A DNA stretch of 14,452 bases, taken from contig AQRW01000119.1 in the NCBI GenBank assembly GCA_000402295.1, positions 1 through 14,452 of the forward strand, written 5' to 3'. Shown piece by piece: positions 7,254 to 12,246 of the stretch (the stretch's first letter is position 1; every line of letters begins with the position of its first letter). Origin of the DNA: Candidatus Aerophobus profundus SCGC AAA252-L23. GTDB taxonomy: Bacteria > Aerophobota > Aerophobia > Aerophobales > Aerophobaceae. The position numbers and the translations under genes are program-made. The notes beneath the pieces are model-generated. The model searched no databases and was not told the DNA's origin. It worked only from the letters and a program-made list of their open reading frames with translations.

Positions 7254-7277
7254 TAGGGGAGGCTTCAGCCTCCCCTA
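7254..7277. repeat. Palindrome TAGGGGAGGC-TTCA-GCCTCCCCTA
   Basis: Perfect 10-bp arms around TTCA. It is the same element as at 1961 with longer preserved ends, showing that the full unit is palindromic out to the TA. Confidence 0.85.
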
Positions 7278-7299
7278 AAGGGACACTGAAGTGTCCCTT
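7278..7299. repeat. Palindrome AAGGGACAC-TGAA-GTGTCCCTT
   Basis: Perfect 9-bp arms around TGAA, directly abutting the previous hairpin. The stem differs, but the core CTGAAG is the reverse complement of the CTTCAG core of other members, so it is an inverted-orientation member. Confidence 0.8.
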
Positions 7300-7314
7300 A
7301 CCCATACGTGTTTG

Positions 7315-7337
7315 TGTAGGGGCGACTTTAGTCGCCC
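7315..7337. repeat. Palindrome GTGTAG-GGGCGAC-TTTA-GTCGCCC
   Basis: Arms at 7320-7326 and 7331-7337; same stem as the copies at 5314 and 6565. Confidence 0.85.
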
Positions 7338-7345
7338 AGGAGACG

Positions 7346-7377
7346 CGTGTAGGGGAGCTTAAAAGCTCCCCTACACG
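7346..7377. repeat. Perfect 32-bp palindrome with AGCTT/AAGCT inner arms
   Basis: Arms of 15 bases at 7346-7360 and 7363-7377 pair without mismatch around AA. It reads CGTGTAGGGGAGCTT on each strand. This is the longest perfect stem in the window and shows the outer CGTGTAG/CTACACG ends in full. Confidence 0.9.
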
Positions 7378-7451
7378 GATGGAAAGCTCTACTATCTGGA
7401 GTGGGAACAAACCTGTCCTGGGTACGGGGTCTCCTTTTACGTAACAGAATA

Positions 7452-7493
7452 TTGACATACGAATATATTAAGTGCATACTTCGGAGTATATAC
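7452..7493 (+). promoter_or_regulatory. Predicted promoter and operator of the Phd/VapC pair
   Basis: TTGACA at 7452-7457, a 17-base spacer and CATACT at 7475-7480 form a plausible sigma-70 promoter. The -10 box overlaps an inverted repeat, ATACT-TCGG-AGTAT (7476-7489), which runs into the perfect palindrome GTATATAC (7486-7493). Phd/YefM antitoxins are known to repress their own operons by binding such palindromes; binding here is inferred. Confidence 0.55.
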
Positions 7494-7511
7494 TGAACTG
7501 GAGATGAGACA

Positions 7512-7748
7512 ATGCCCATTACTGCCAAAGAACTTAGATACAACTTCTCTCGGGTTTTGAACAAGCTAAGAAGGGGACAGGAGATTACCGTTACCTATCG
7601 GGGAAAACCTATTGCCGTGATAAAACCTATTACCAGAGAAGAAAAACCTTTTAAATCTATCGCATACGGAATATGGAAAGATAGAGATGATCTTAAGGAT
7701 GTAGAGGGATGGATAACTCAGGTAAGACAGACACCACACCGAGTGTAG
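7512..7748 (+). CDS. Phd/YefM-family antitoxin
   Basis: This 78-residue protein is the antitoxin of a type II toxin-antitoxin pair. It opens MPITAKELRYNFSRVLNKLRRGQEITVTYRGKPIAVIKPI, the typical Phd/YefM fold that dimerises and binds operator DNA. Its C-terminal part (FKSIAYGIWKDRDDLKDVEGWITQVR) matches the toxin-neutralising tail of VapC-linked members. The ATG has GGAG eight bases upstream. The toxin gene overlaps its last 40 bases in another frame, indicating translational coupling. Operator-like palindromes lie between its promoter and start, fitting self-repression. Gene identity is clear; the exact antitoxin subfamily is less so. Confidence 0.85.
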   Translation: MPITAKELRYNFSRVLNKLRRGQEITVTYRGKPIAVIKPITREEKPFKSIAYGIWKDRDDLKDVEGWITQVRQTPHRV

Positions 7749-8128
7749 CTTTCGACACAGATATCCTTATCTGGTATTTTAGAGGTTCAGCAAAAGCCAA
7801 AGGGTTTATTAGGAGTATTCCTTATTTAAGAAGGAAGATAGTAGCTCCTGTGTATATGAAGCTGATACAAGGCTGCAGGGACAAACTTGAGTTAAAGATG
7901 ATTAAAAAATTTGTTGTGGAGAATTTCTCGGAGCTCCTGTATTCAGATGAAAATGATGCTGAAAAGGCGATAAAGTTGTTAGAGAAATTTTCTCTTTCAC
8001 ATAACCTGGGAGGTTGGGATGCCCTGATTGCTGCAATGGTGTTGAACCGAGGATACCTTTTGGCTACAGCTAATGACAAACATTATAGGTTGGTAGAGAG
8101 ATTGAATTTGATTGTTTTCAATCCGTAA
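7709..8128 (+). CDS. VapC-type PIN-domain toxin with an altered active site
   Basis: This 139-residue PIN-domain protein pairs with the Phd-like antitoxin it overlaps by 40 bases. VapC toxins are Mg-dependent RNases that cut tRNA or rRNA through four acidic residues. Here FDTDILIWYFRG gives Asp16 and Asp18, WDALIAAM gives Asp104, and TANDKHYR carries the fourth-position Asn122/Asp123. The second acidic residue, normally Glu in the family's TYMELIQG motif, is replaced: the sequence reads VYMKLIQG with Lys51 (codon AAG at 7859-7861). One G-to-A change from GAG would explain it. The toxin may be inactive or attenuated although the frame is fully open. The ATG at 7709 has AAGGA nine bases upstream; no other good start precedes the first aspartate. 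Confidence 0.85.
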   Translation: MDNSGKTDTTPSVAFDTDILIWYFRGSAKAKGFIRSIPYLRRKIVAPVYMKLIQGCRDKLELKMIKKFVVENFSELLYSDENDAEKAIKLLEKFSLSHNLGGWDALIAAMVLNRGYLLATANDKHYRLVERLNLIVFNP

Positions 8129-8136
8129 TTAAATAT

Positions 8137-8162
8137 AAAGGGGTCAGGTCTCAACATTTGAC
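8137..8162 (+). repeat. Dispersed tag GTCAGGTCTCAACATTTGAC, copy 1
   Basis: AAAGG precedes the 20-base core at 8143-8162, nine bases after the toxin stop. GTCA at the start and TGAC at the end form a short terminal inverted repeat. From general knowledge, similar tags occur beside REP-associated tyrosine transposases in many genomes. Confidence 0.8.
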
Positions 8163-8187
8163 AGCTAGCTTTTGCAGGAAAAGAATG

Positions 8188-8246
8188 GTAGTCGCAGGCT
8201 TTAGCCTGCGTGCCTTGTCTTACGCAGCTTGAAAGCTGCGGCTACC
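8188..8246. repeat. Two family palindromes in opposed orientation
   Basis: CGCAGGC-TTTA-GCCTGCG (8193-8210) is followed by CGCAGCTT-GA-AAGCTGCG with GCTACC (8223-8246). The outer ends GGTAGTCGCAG and CTGCGGCTACC are also complementary apart from one T/G difference, so the pair can fold either as two hairpins or as one long stem. Confidence 0.8.
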
Positions 8247-8405
8247 AGGATAGCTACAGCTTAAAGGTGCAACCGGTGATTATTCAGATTAATCTTTCTC
8301 TTGCTTGCCCGGGATGCTTATTAACCAAAACATTGCTCAGCCAAAGGTATTTCGAGAAACGAAATAGAGTAATTTTCTGGCAAAAGTTTGGTGTCAATCA
8401 GTAAC

Positions 8406-8429
8406 AAGGGTCAGGTCTCAACATTTGAC
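8406..8429 (+). repeat. Dispersed tag GTCAGGTCTCAACATTTGAC, copy 2
   Basis: The 20-base core at 8410-8429 is identical to copy 1 and in the same orientation. It lies downstream of the second toxin gene, bracketing that module together with copy 3. Confidence 0.8.
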
Positions 8430-8536
8430 ATAATGGTGAAGAAAGGGGTTCGAGAGAATAACTTTCAGTACGGGTGTTATGGGAGGACGGATCTGCGTCT
8501 GAGGTACGATAGTCCTGGTAAGGTGCGTGGATGATC

Positions 8537-8962
8537 TTATAGACTTGGGGGAAGGAGTATGAATCCTCTCATCCGGCGAGGGGCATATATAGAAAAGTCT
8601 TTGTAGTCTAAGGTAAAGATAGTTCTTAAGTCTCTAGTTTCCGCTCCAGCTACCAGACTGGCATCGGCAAAGTCCATAGGTAGATCATGATACTTCTTCA
8701 TTAGCTCTTGACATCGTCTTCTTTCGGTAAACGAAATCTCCGGAATTTCCAGTCCGCCTCGTTGAATAAATTCCCAGAAGTTATCCTGAACTTTCCAGGA
8801 GAAATTGAGTAAGTAGAAAACCTCAGTGATCACGGGCCAGGTAGTTACTAAGGGATGCTGAATCTTCTTCATTATCTCCAGGCAAAGTTGGTGATATTTA
8901 TCCGAGGTATCGAAAAGAGCCACCAGCGGCCCGGTATCAATAAGAATCATTTTCTGGCCCAT
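8537..8962 (-). CDS. PIN-domain toxin (VapC-like), intact active site
   Basis: This 141-residue PIN-domain protein is the toxin of a second type II pair. All four expected acidic positions are visible: Asp9 in MILIDTGPLVALFD, Glu47 in ITEVFYLL, Asp100 in MDFADASLVAGAE and Asp119 in FTLDYKDF. It is therefore probably an active Mg-dependent RNase, unlike the altered toxin at 7709-8128. The start at 8962 overlaps the antitoxin by 16 bases and has AAGGA just upstream. An internal ATG at 8950 would give the classic ATGA overlap and remove four residues (MGQK); both are credible. The cellular target cannot be told from sequence. Confidence 0.87.
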   Translation of the reverse strand: MGQKMILIDTGPLVALFDTSDKYHQLCLEIMKKIQHPLVTTWPVITEVFYLLNFSWKVQDNFWEFIQRGGLEIPEISFTERRRCQELMKKYHDLPMDFADASLVAGAETRDLRTIFTLDYKDFSIYAPRRMRGFILLPPSL

Positions 8963-9195
8963 CTTTTCCTTAGTATTTCCTCATCCTTAATGGAAAGATC
9001 CCCCATTCCGCTGCCTTTCTCATTTACCAGATCTTGAAGTAAATCATAAGGAGTTTTATTGTATTGGCCCAACATCCTGGCGCAATACTCCCTGATGGAG
9101 GTTTTGATGAGATTAGTTTTAGTGGTGGCCATGATTTTAGCTGTCTTTTCCAAGAGATGCTTGGTTTCTTCATCCAACCGTACACTGACTGGCAT
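8947..9195 (-). CDS. Ribbon-helix-helix antitoxin
   Basis: This 82-residue protein begins MPVSVRLDEETKHLLEKTAKIMATTKTNLIKTSIREYC. A short beta strand followed by two helices is the ribbon-helix-helix (CopG/MetJ-like) DNA-binding fold that dimerises on palindromic operators. The C-terminal half (YDLLQDLVNEKGSGMGDLSIKDEEILRKRWARK) is the likely toxin-wrapping tail. GGGGGG lies six bases before the ATG as ribosome binding site. It sits directly before the PIN toxin, overlapping it, and behind a strong predicted promoter whose -10 box lies in a palindrome. Together this is a standard self-regulated toxin-antitoxin operon. Confidence 0.85.
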   Translation of the reverse strand: MPVSVRLDEETKHLLEKTAKIMATTKTNLIKTSIREYCARMLGQYNKTPYDLLQDLVNEKGSGMGDLSIKDEEILRKRWARK

Positions 9196-9219
9196 ATTTT
9201 ACCCCCCGGCAAATTACTA

Positions 9220-9252
9220 TACAAATTGTAATACATCCTTTGTTTTTGTCAA
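9220..9252 (-). promoter_or_regulatory. Predicted promoter and operator of the RHH/PIN pair
   Basis: On the - strand, TTGACA (9252-9247) and TACAAT (9230-9225) are separated by 16 bases; this is the best sigma-70 match in the window. The -10 box lies inside a perfect palindrome, TACAAATTGTA (9220-9230), flanked by TTAC/GTAA, a reasonable binding site for the ribbon-helix-helix antitoxin. Repression is inferred. Confidence 0.65.
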
Positions 9253-9267
9253 CAAATAATAAAGAAT

Positions 9268-9293
9268 AAAGGGATCAGGTCTCAACATTTGAC
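9268..9293 (+). repeat. Dispersed tag, copy 3 (one G-to-A difference)
   Basis: AAAGGG followed by ATCAGGTCTCAACATTTGAC matches copy 1 except for one base. It lies just upstream of the second toxin-antitoxin promoter in the same orientation as copies 1 and 2, so the module sits between direct repeats 2 and 3. Confidence 0.8.
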
Positions 9294-9381
9294 CTAGTAG
9301 CACAGAAAAGACGAGAGATGCTTCTTTGAGTAGGAACGATGCCAACTTGAGTAAGGTGGTTTTACTCGTCAAGCAGGTAGG

Positions 9382-9684
9382 TCAAAGATTCGTTAGCTCC
9401 CTGGCCACCCGTAGAGGTTTGGTCAGTATTCTAATGGGTAATCCCAGACAAAAGGAAAGAGTATCTCGTTCAAATTCACAGGCCAGGCGGAGAGGTTTGG
9501 TGGAAACTCTTTCGGTCCAGTCCCGAAGAAAGGCACGGTGGATTTCCTCCGAGGCTATTTTTGAGGTGTATCCGCATTTTAGGCATTCCATTTTAATTAG
9601 CGAGTCCCCCAGATAGGTAAGTAAAAAAGGAGATTCCTCAAGACAGTTGCTGCAAAGAAGAGTAGTTTTAACTTGTTTTATCAT
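9382..9684 (-). CDS. Small conserved-type protein with an N-terminal zinc ribbon
   Basis: This 100-residue protein is not assigned a function. Its N-terminal part has two CxxC pairs, Cys11/Cys14 (CSNC) and Cys34/Cys37 (CLKC), spaced as in a zinc ribbon. The second half (FLRDWTERVSTKPLRLACEF...SFCLGLPIRILTKPLRVARE) contains a repeated TKPLR-[VL]A phrase, which suggests a small internal duplication or a helical pair. The ATG at 9684 has AGGGGG about seven bases upstream, supporting a real gene. I recall small zinc-ribbon proteins of this layout in Gram-positive-like bacteria but cannot name a family. It follows acoB on the same strand after 117 bases that contain two palindromes. Confidence 0.65.
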   Translation of the reverse strand: MIKQVKTTLLCSNCLEESPFLLTYLGDSLIKMECLKCGYTSKIASEEIHRAFLRDWTERVSTKPLRLACEFERDTLSFCLGLPIRILTKPLRVARELTNL

Positions 9685-9723
9685 ATCTTGTCCCCCTTTG
9701 ATTATTTCCTGGTTTCTTAAAAA

Positions 9724-9747
9724 CGCAGGCTAAAGCCTGCGGCTACC
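9724..9747. repeat. Palindrome CGCAGGC-TAAA-GCCTGCG-GCTAC
   Basis: Intact 7-bp arms (9724-9730, 9735-9741) in the orientation opposite to 6640, ending with GCTACC. It lies between acoB and the zinc-ribbon gene. Confidence 0.8.
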
Positions 9748-9758
9748 CGATTGTAATT

Positions 9759-9777
9759 GGGAGGCTAAAGCCTTCCC
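9759..9777. repeat. Imperfect palindrome GGGAGGC-TAAA-GCCTTCCC
   Basis: A family member with one extra T in the right arm, 12 bases after the previous copy's GCTACC end, downstream of the acoB stop. Confidence 0.65.
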
Positions 9778-9801
9778 TATCCATTAGACAGCGATAAAAG
9801 T

Positions 9802-10791
9802 TTAGTTAATCTCCAACAGGTTCTTAACCGCCTGATAAATGTCGTCCTCCTGAGGAACAGTTCTTCTTTCCAGCTCAGGAGAGTAAGGAATGGGAATATT
9901 CTTACCCGCCAGTCTTCTAATGGGGGCATCCAGAAAGTCAAAAGCTTCACTTTCTTCAACCTGGGAGAGAATCTCTGCCCCAAATCCTCCCCGCTGGCAG
10001 GCCTCATGCACGATCAGGAGGCGCCCGGTTTTCTTTACTGATTGGATGATGGGGAGTAGATCCAGAGGAACGAGAGTGCGGGGGTCAACTATCTCCACTT
10101 CAATGCCTTCCTGGGAGAGTTTTTCCGCTGCAGCTAAGGTTCGAGGAATCATTATGGACAATGAAACTACAGTAATGTCGGAGCCCTTTCTTTTTATCTC
10201 AGCCTGGCCGAGAGGAACCAGATATTCCTCTTCCGGGACAGGTCCCTTCTGGCGGTAGAGCAATTTGTGTTCCACAAAAAGAACGGGATTATTATCTCTA
10301 ATGGAAGATTTGAGAAGTCCCAGGGCATCGTAAGGAGTCGAAGGCATAACTACTTTCCATCCGGGGATGTGGCAAAGCAAGGCTTCCAGAGATTGGGAGT
10401 GTTGAGCGGCCGCGCCGGTTCCTGATCCTCCGGGCGTTCTCAATACCAGGGGAACGGGTGTCTTTCCCCCGTACATATAATTAATCTTAGCTGCCTGATT
10501 AACCAACTGGTCCATTCCCACAGTTATGAAATCCATAAACATAATTTCAGCTACTGGGCGCATTCCGGTAAGAGCTGAACCCACAGCCGCTCCAACTATA
10601 GCTGCTTCAGAAAGGGGAGTATCTTTTATTCTTTCCTCACCAAATTCCTCAAGCAACCCCAGAGAAACACTAAAAGCCCCTCCGTATACTCCTACGTCTT
10701 CCCCTAATAGGTATACGTTTATATCCCGATTCATCTCCTCCCGCAGGGCCCGGTGCAGGGCCTCTCTGTAAGTCAACTCAACCATAGCCAT
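9802..10791 (-). CDS. acoB: Acetoin/pyruvate-type dehydrogenase E1 component, beta subunit
   Basis: This 329-residue protein is the beta subunit of a heterotetrameric thiamine-diphosphate E1, which decarboxylates a 2-oxo acid or cleaves acetoin and passes the acyl group to lipoyl-E2. It starts MVELTYREALHRALREEM and has LLGEDVGVYGGAF at 28-40, TPLSEAAIVG with the cofactor-activating Glu62, and AQHSQSLEAL with catalytic His131. EIVDPRTLVPLD and the C-terminal transketolase domain follow. The size is normal. The partner alpha gene lies upstream on the same strand, but 275 bases apart and separated by a tandem repeat. No E2 or E3 gene follows. Acetoin dehydrogenase is favoured by the neighbouring MDR dehydrogenase; pyruvate or branched-chain specificity cannot be excluded. 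Confidence 0.9.
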   Translation of the reverse strand: MAMVELTYREALHRALREEMNRDINVYLLGEDVGVYGGAFSVSLGLLEEFGEERIKDTPLSEAAIVGAAVGSALTGMRPVAEIMFMDFITVGMDQLVNQAAKINYMYGGKTPVPLVLRTPGGSGTGAAAQHSQSLEALLCHIPGWKVVMPSTPYDALGLLKSSIRDNNPVLFVEHKLLYRQKGPVPEEEYLVPLGQAEIKRKGSDITVVSLSIMIPRTLAAAEKLSQEGIEVEIVDPRTLVPLDLLPIIQSVKKTGRLLIVHEACQRGGFGAEILSQVEESEAFDFLDAPIRRLAGKNIPIPYSPELERRTVPQEDDIYQAVKNLLEIN

Positions 10792-10850
10792 AATATTTTA
10801 ATCCTTTTCTCGGGTATTTCTTGGAGCATAATAATTCATAAATTACCCCC

Positions 10851-11006
10851 GGGAGTTTGAAAGCTCCCCTACCCATGGAGGAAGTGAGATTGCCACGTCG
10901 CTACACTCCTCGCAATGACGGAAGTGGGAGTTTGAAAGCTCCCCTACCCATGGAGGAAGTGAGATTGCCACGTCGCTACACTCCTCGCAATGACGGAAGT
11001 GGGAGT
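10851..11006. repeat. 75-bp tandem duplication between the E1 genes
   Basis: Two identical 75-bp units (10851-10925 and 10926-11000) are followed by the first six bases of a third. Each unit starts with a palindrome-family member, GGGAGTTTGAAAGCTCCC. Each then contains a second dispersed element running from GAGATTGCCACGTCGCT to CCTCGCAATGAC, whose GATTGC/GCAAT ends are inverted. The unit carries start-to-start copies of GGGAGT, which could have served as the recombination seam. Confidence 0.9.
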
Positions 11007-11021
11007 CCAGAAGAACCAAAT

Positions 11022-11048
11022 GAACTAGAAGAACTAGAAGAACCAGAA
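11022..11048. repeat. Nine-base microsatellite GAACYAGAA
   Basis: Three consecutive units (GAACTAGAA, GAACTAGAA, GAACCAGAA) with related degenerate flanks from about 11011 to 11054. It lies just beyond the acoA stop and is non-coding on the - strand. Confidence 0.75.
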
Positions 11049-11066
11049 GAACCTCCCGCTTTGTTG

Positions 11067-12041
11067 TTAGGGAGCGTAGACACCTTCCTCTAAAGTATCA
11101 AGAGAAGGAAAAGGACTTTCCTCGGCAAATTTTACCGCTGCCTCAATAGCCAGATGGGTCTCTTCCTCCAGTTTTTCTATTTCTTCCTCCAGCAAAATAT
11201 TATTTTTGTAAAGATACTTTTTGAATCTTTCTAGGGGACATCTCTTTTTCCATTCGGCCACTTCTTCTCGAGTACGGTAGCGTTCAGCATCACTACGGGA
11301 GTGTCCCTTCCAACGATAAGTTTCCGCTATCAGTAGGGTTGGTCCCTGGCCAGTCCGGGCCCGAGAGACGGTCTGAGACACTTCCCGGTAAACTGTCAGG
11401 ATATCATTCCCGTCAATCACTGTCCCGGGGATTCCATAGGCTTGAGCCCTAAGGGAAAAGTCCTTAATATTAAAGGCTATTTTGGTAGCGGTAGACATAG
11501 CATACTGATTATTCTCACAGATGAAAACTACCGGTAGCTTCCAGACCGAGGCCAGATTGACTGCCTCATGAAAGATTCCCTGATTGAAGGCACCGTCACC
11601 AAAAAAACATAATACCACTCGGTTCAGTTTCTTCATTTGAATGGTTATTCCCGCACCACAGGCAATACCAATACTACCGCCTACTACTCCATTGGCTCCC
11701 AGATTTCCCTTTTCCACATCGGCAATGTGCATTGATCCACCCTTACCTCGGCAGTAGCCAGTTTCTTTGCCCAAAAGCTCAGCCATCATCTTCTTTATAT
11801 CAGCTCCCTTGGCAATACAGTGACCATGTCCCCGGTGAGTACTGGTAATGTAGTCCTCTGGTTCAATGGCGGCACAAGCTCCTACAGCTACTGCTTCTTC
11901 ACCAATATAGAGATGGCCGGTTCCGTGGATTTTCCCTTGAGCCAGAAAATCAGCCACTTTTTCCTCAAATTTCCTGATGGTGAGCATCTGTTGAAGCATT
12001 TCCCTGAGCATTTTTGGAAGCATTTCCTTTTTCAGTTCCAT
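11067..12041 (-). CDS. acoA: Acetoin/pyruvate-type dehydrogenase E1 component, alpha subunit
   Basis: This 324-residue protein is the alpha subunit that binds thiamine diphosphate and works with the beta subunit encoded downstream. The cofactor motif is plain: GDG at 148-150 in FFGDGAFNQGIFHEA, and Asn177/Asn178 in CENNQYAMST. STHRGHGHCIAKG at 67-79 and GKGGSMHIAD at 99-108 are family signatures, and YRWKGHSRSDAERYR at 242-256 is the conserved phosphorylation-type loop. Length is typical for AcoA and PdhA. AAGGAG lies ten bases before the ATG. A methionine-rich start (MLPKMLREMLQQML) is a little unusual but gives no better alternative. The gene lies downstream of the dehydrogenase gene after 205 bases holding one palindrome. 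Confidence 0.9.
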   Translation of the reverse strand: MELKKEMLPKMLREMLQQMLTIRKFEEKVADFLAQGKIHGTGHLYIGEEAVAVGACAAIEPEDYITSTHRGHGHCIAKGADIKKMMAELLGKETGYCRGKGGSMHIADVEKGNLGANGVVGGSIGIACGAGITIQMKKLNRVVLCFFGDGAFNQGIFHEAVNLASVWKLPVVFICENNQYAMSTATKIAFNIKDFSLRAQAYGIPGTVIDGNDILTVYREVSQTVSRARTGQGPTLLIAETYRWKGHSRSDAERYRTREEVAEWKKRCPLERFKKYLYKNNILLEEEIEKLEEETHLAIEAAVKFAEESPFPSLDTLEEGVYAP

Positions 12042-12197
12042 TATTCATAGGCTCCTTGTGATAACCCATCTTTTCGTTCACTGAGGTAGTTTGAGAACTT
12101 CTCTGCCTGTATTTTTAACTTATTTCGATCGCCAACATCCCAAACAACCCACTTGTAGGTAGGTCGCCCTCGGTGAAGTAAGAGTTAAAAAGCTGCT

Positions 12198-12218
12198 GGG
12201 AGGCTAAAGCCTCCCCTA
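12198..12218. repeat. Palindrome GGGAGGC-TAAA-GCCTCCC-CTA
   Basis: Intact arms at 12198-12204 and 12209-12215, orientation opposite to the 1961 copy. It lies 29 bases beyond the dehydrogenase stop, between that gene and acoA. Confidence 0.85.
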
Positions 12219-12246
12219 CCCAGACGAAGAACTTTAATGAGCTGGT

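Larger units (their letters stand above)
7193..7511. repeat. Gap of 319 bases with four palindromes in tandem and the antitoxin promoter
   Basis: No gene is seen. Four different hairpins lie nearly end to end at 7254-7377, forming the densest cluster in the window, and are listed separately. Further on, at 7452-7493, are a predicted promoter and operator-like palindromes of the toxin-antitoxin pair. Confidence 0.8.
8129..8536. other. Convergent 408-base gap with tags and paired hairpins
   Basis: The + and - gene blocks meet here. It holds two copies of a transposase-type tag (8137-8162, 8406-8429) and a pair of opposed palindromes (8188-8246). A short open frame at 8433-8534 (33 residues, MVKKGVRENNFQYG...) has no recognised relative and may be chance or the tail of a lost gene. 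No T-rich terminator is evident, although two gene blocks must stop here. Confidence 0.6.

Noticed and set aside
7210..7564. Antisense open frames across the hairpin array and antitoxin start
   Set aside because: They translate palindromic repeats and the reverse of the antitoxin; no domain or ribosome site supports them.
8210..8404. 64-residue open frame starting in a palindrome
   Set aside because: Its start is inside a repeat, there is no ribosome binding site, and the product has no recognisable features.
8433..8534. 33-residue open frame MVKKGVRENNFQYG...
   Set aside because: It is too short to judge, lacks a ribosome site and has no known relative; it is noted only as content of the gap.
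9326..9616. Open frame antisense to the zinc-ribbon gene
   Set aside because: The opposite strand has the cysteine pairs and a ribosome binding site; this frame has neither.
10851..11006. CRISPR-like array
   Set aside because: Only two abutting identical units with no unique spacers and no cas genes; it is a tandem duplication.
10857..11093. Repetitive open frame across the tandem repeat
   Set aside because: The product is a literal translation of the duplicated unit and the microsatellite and runs antisense into acoA.
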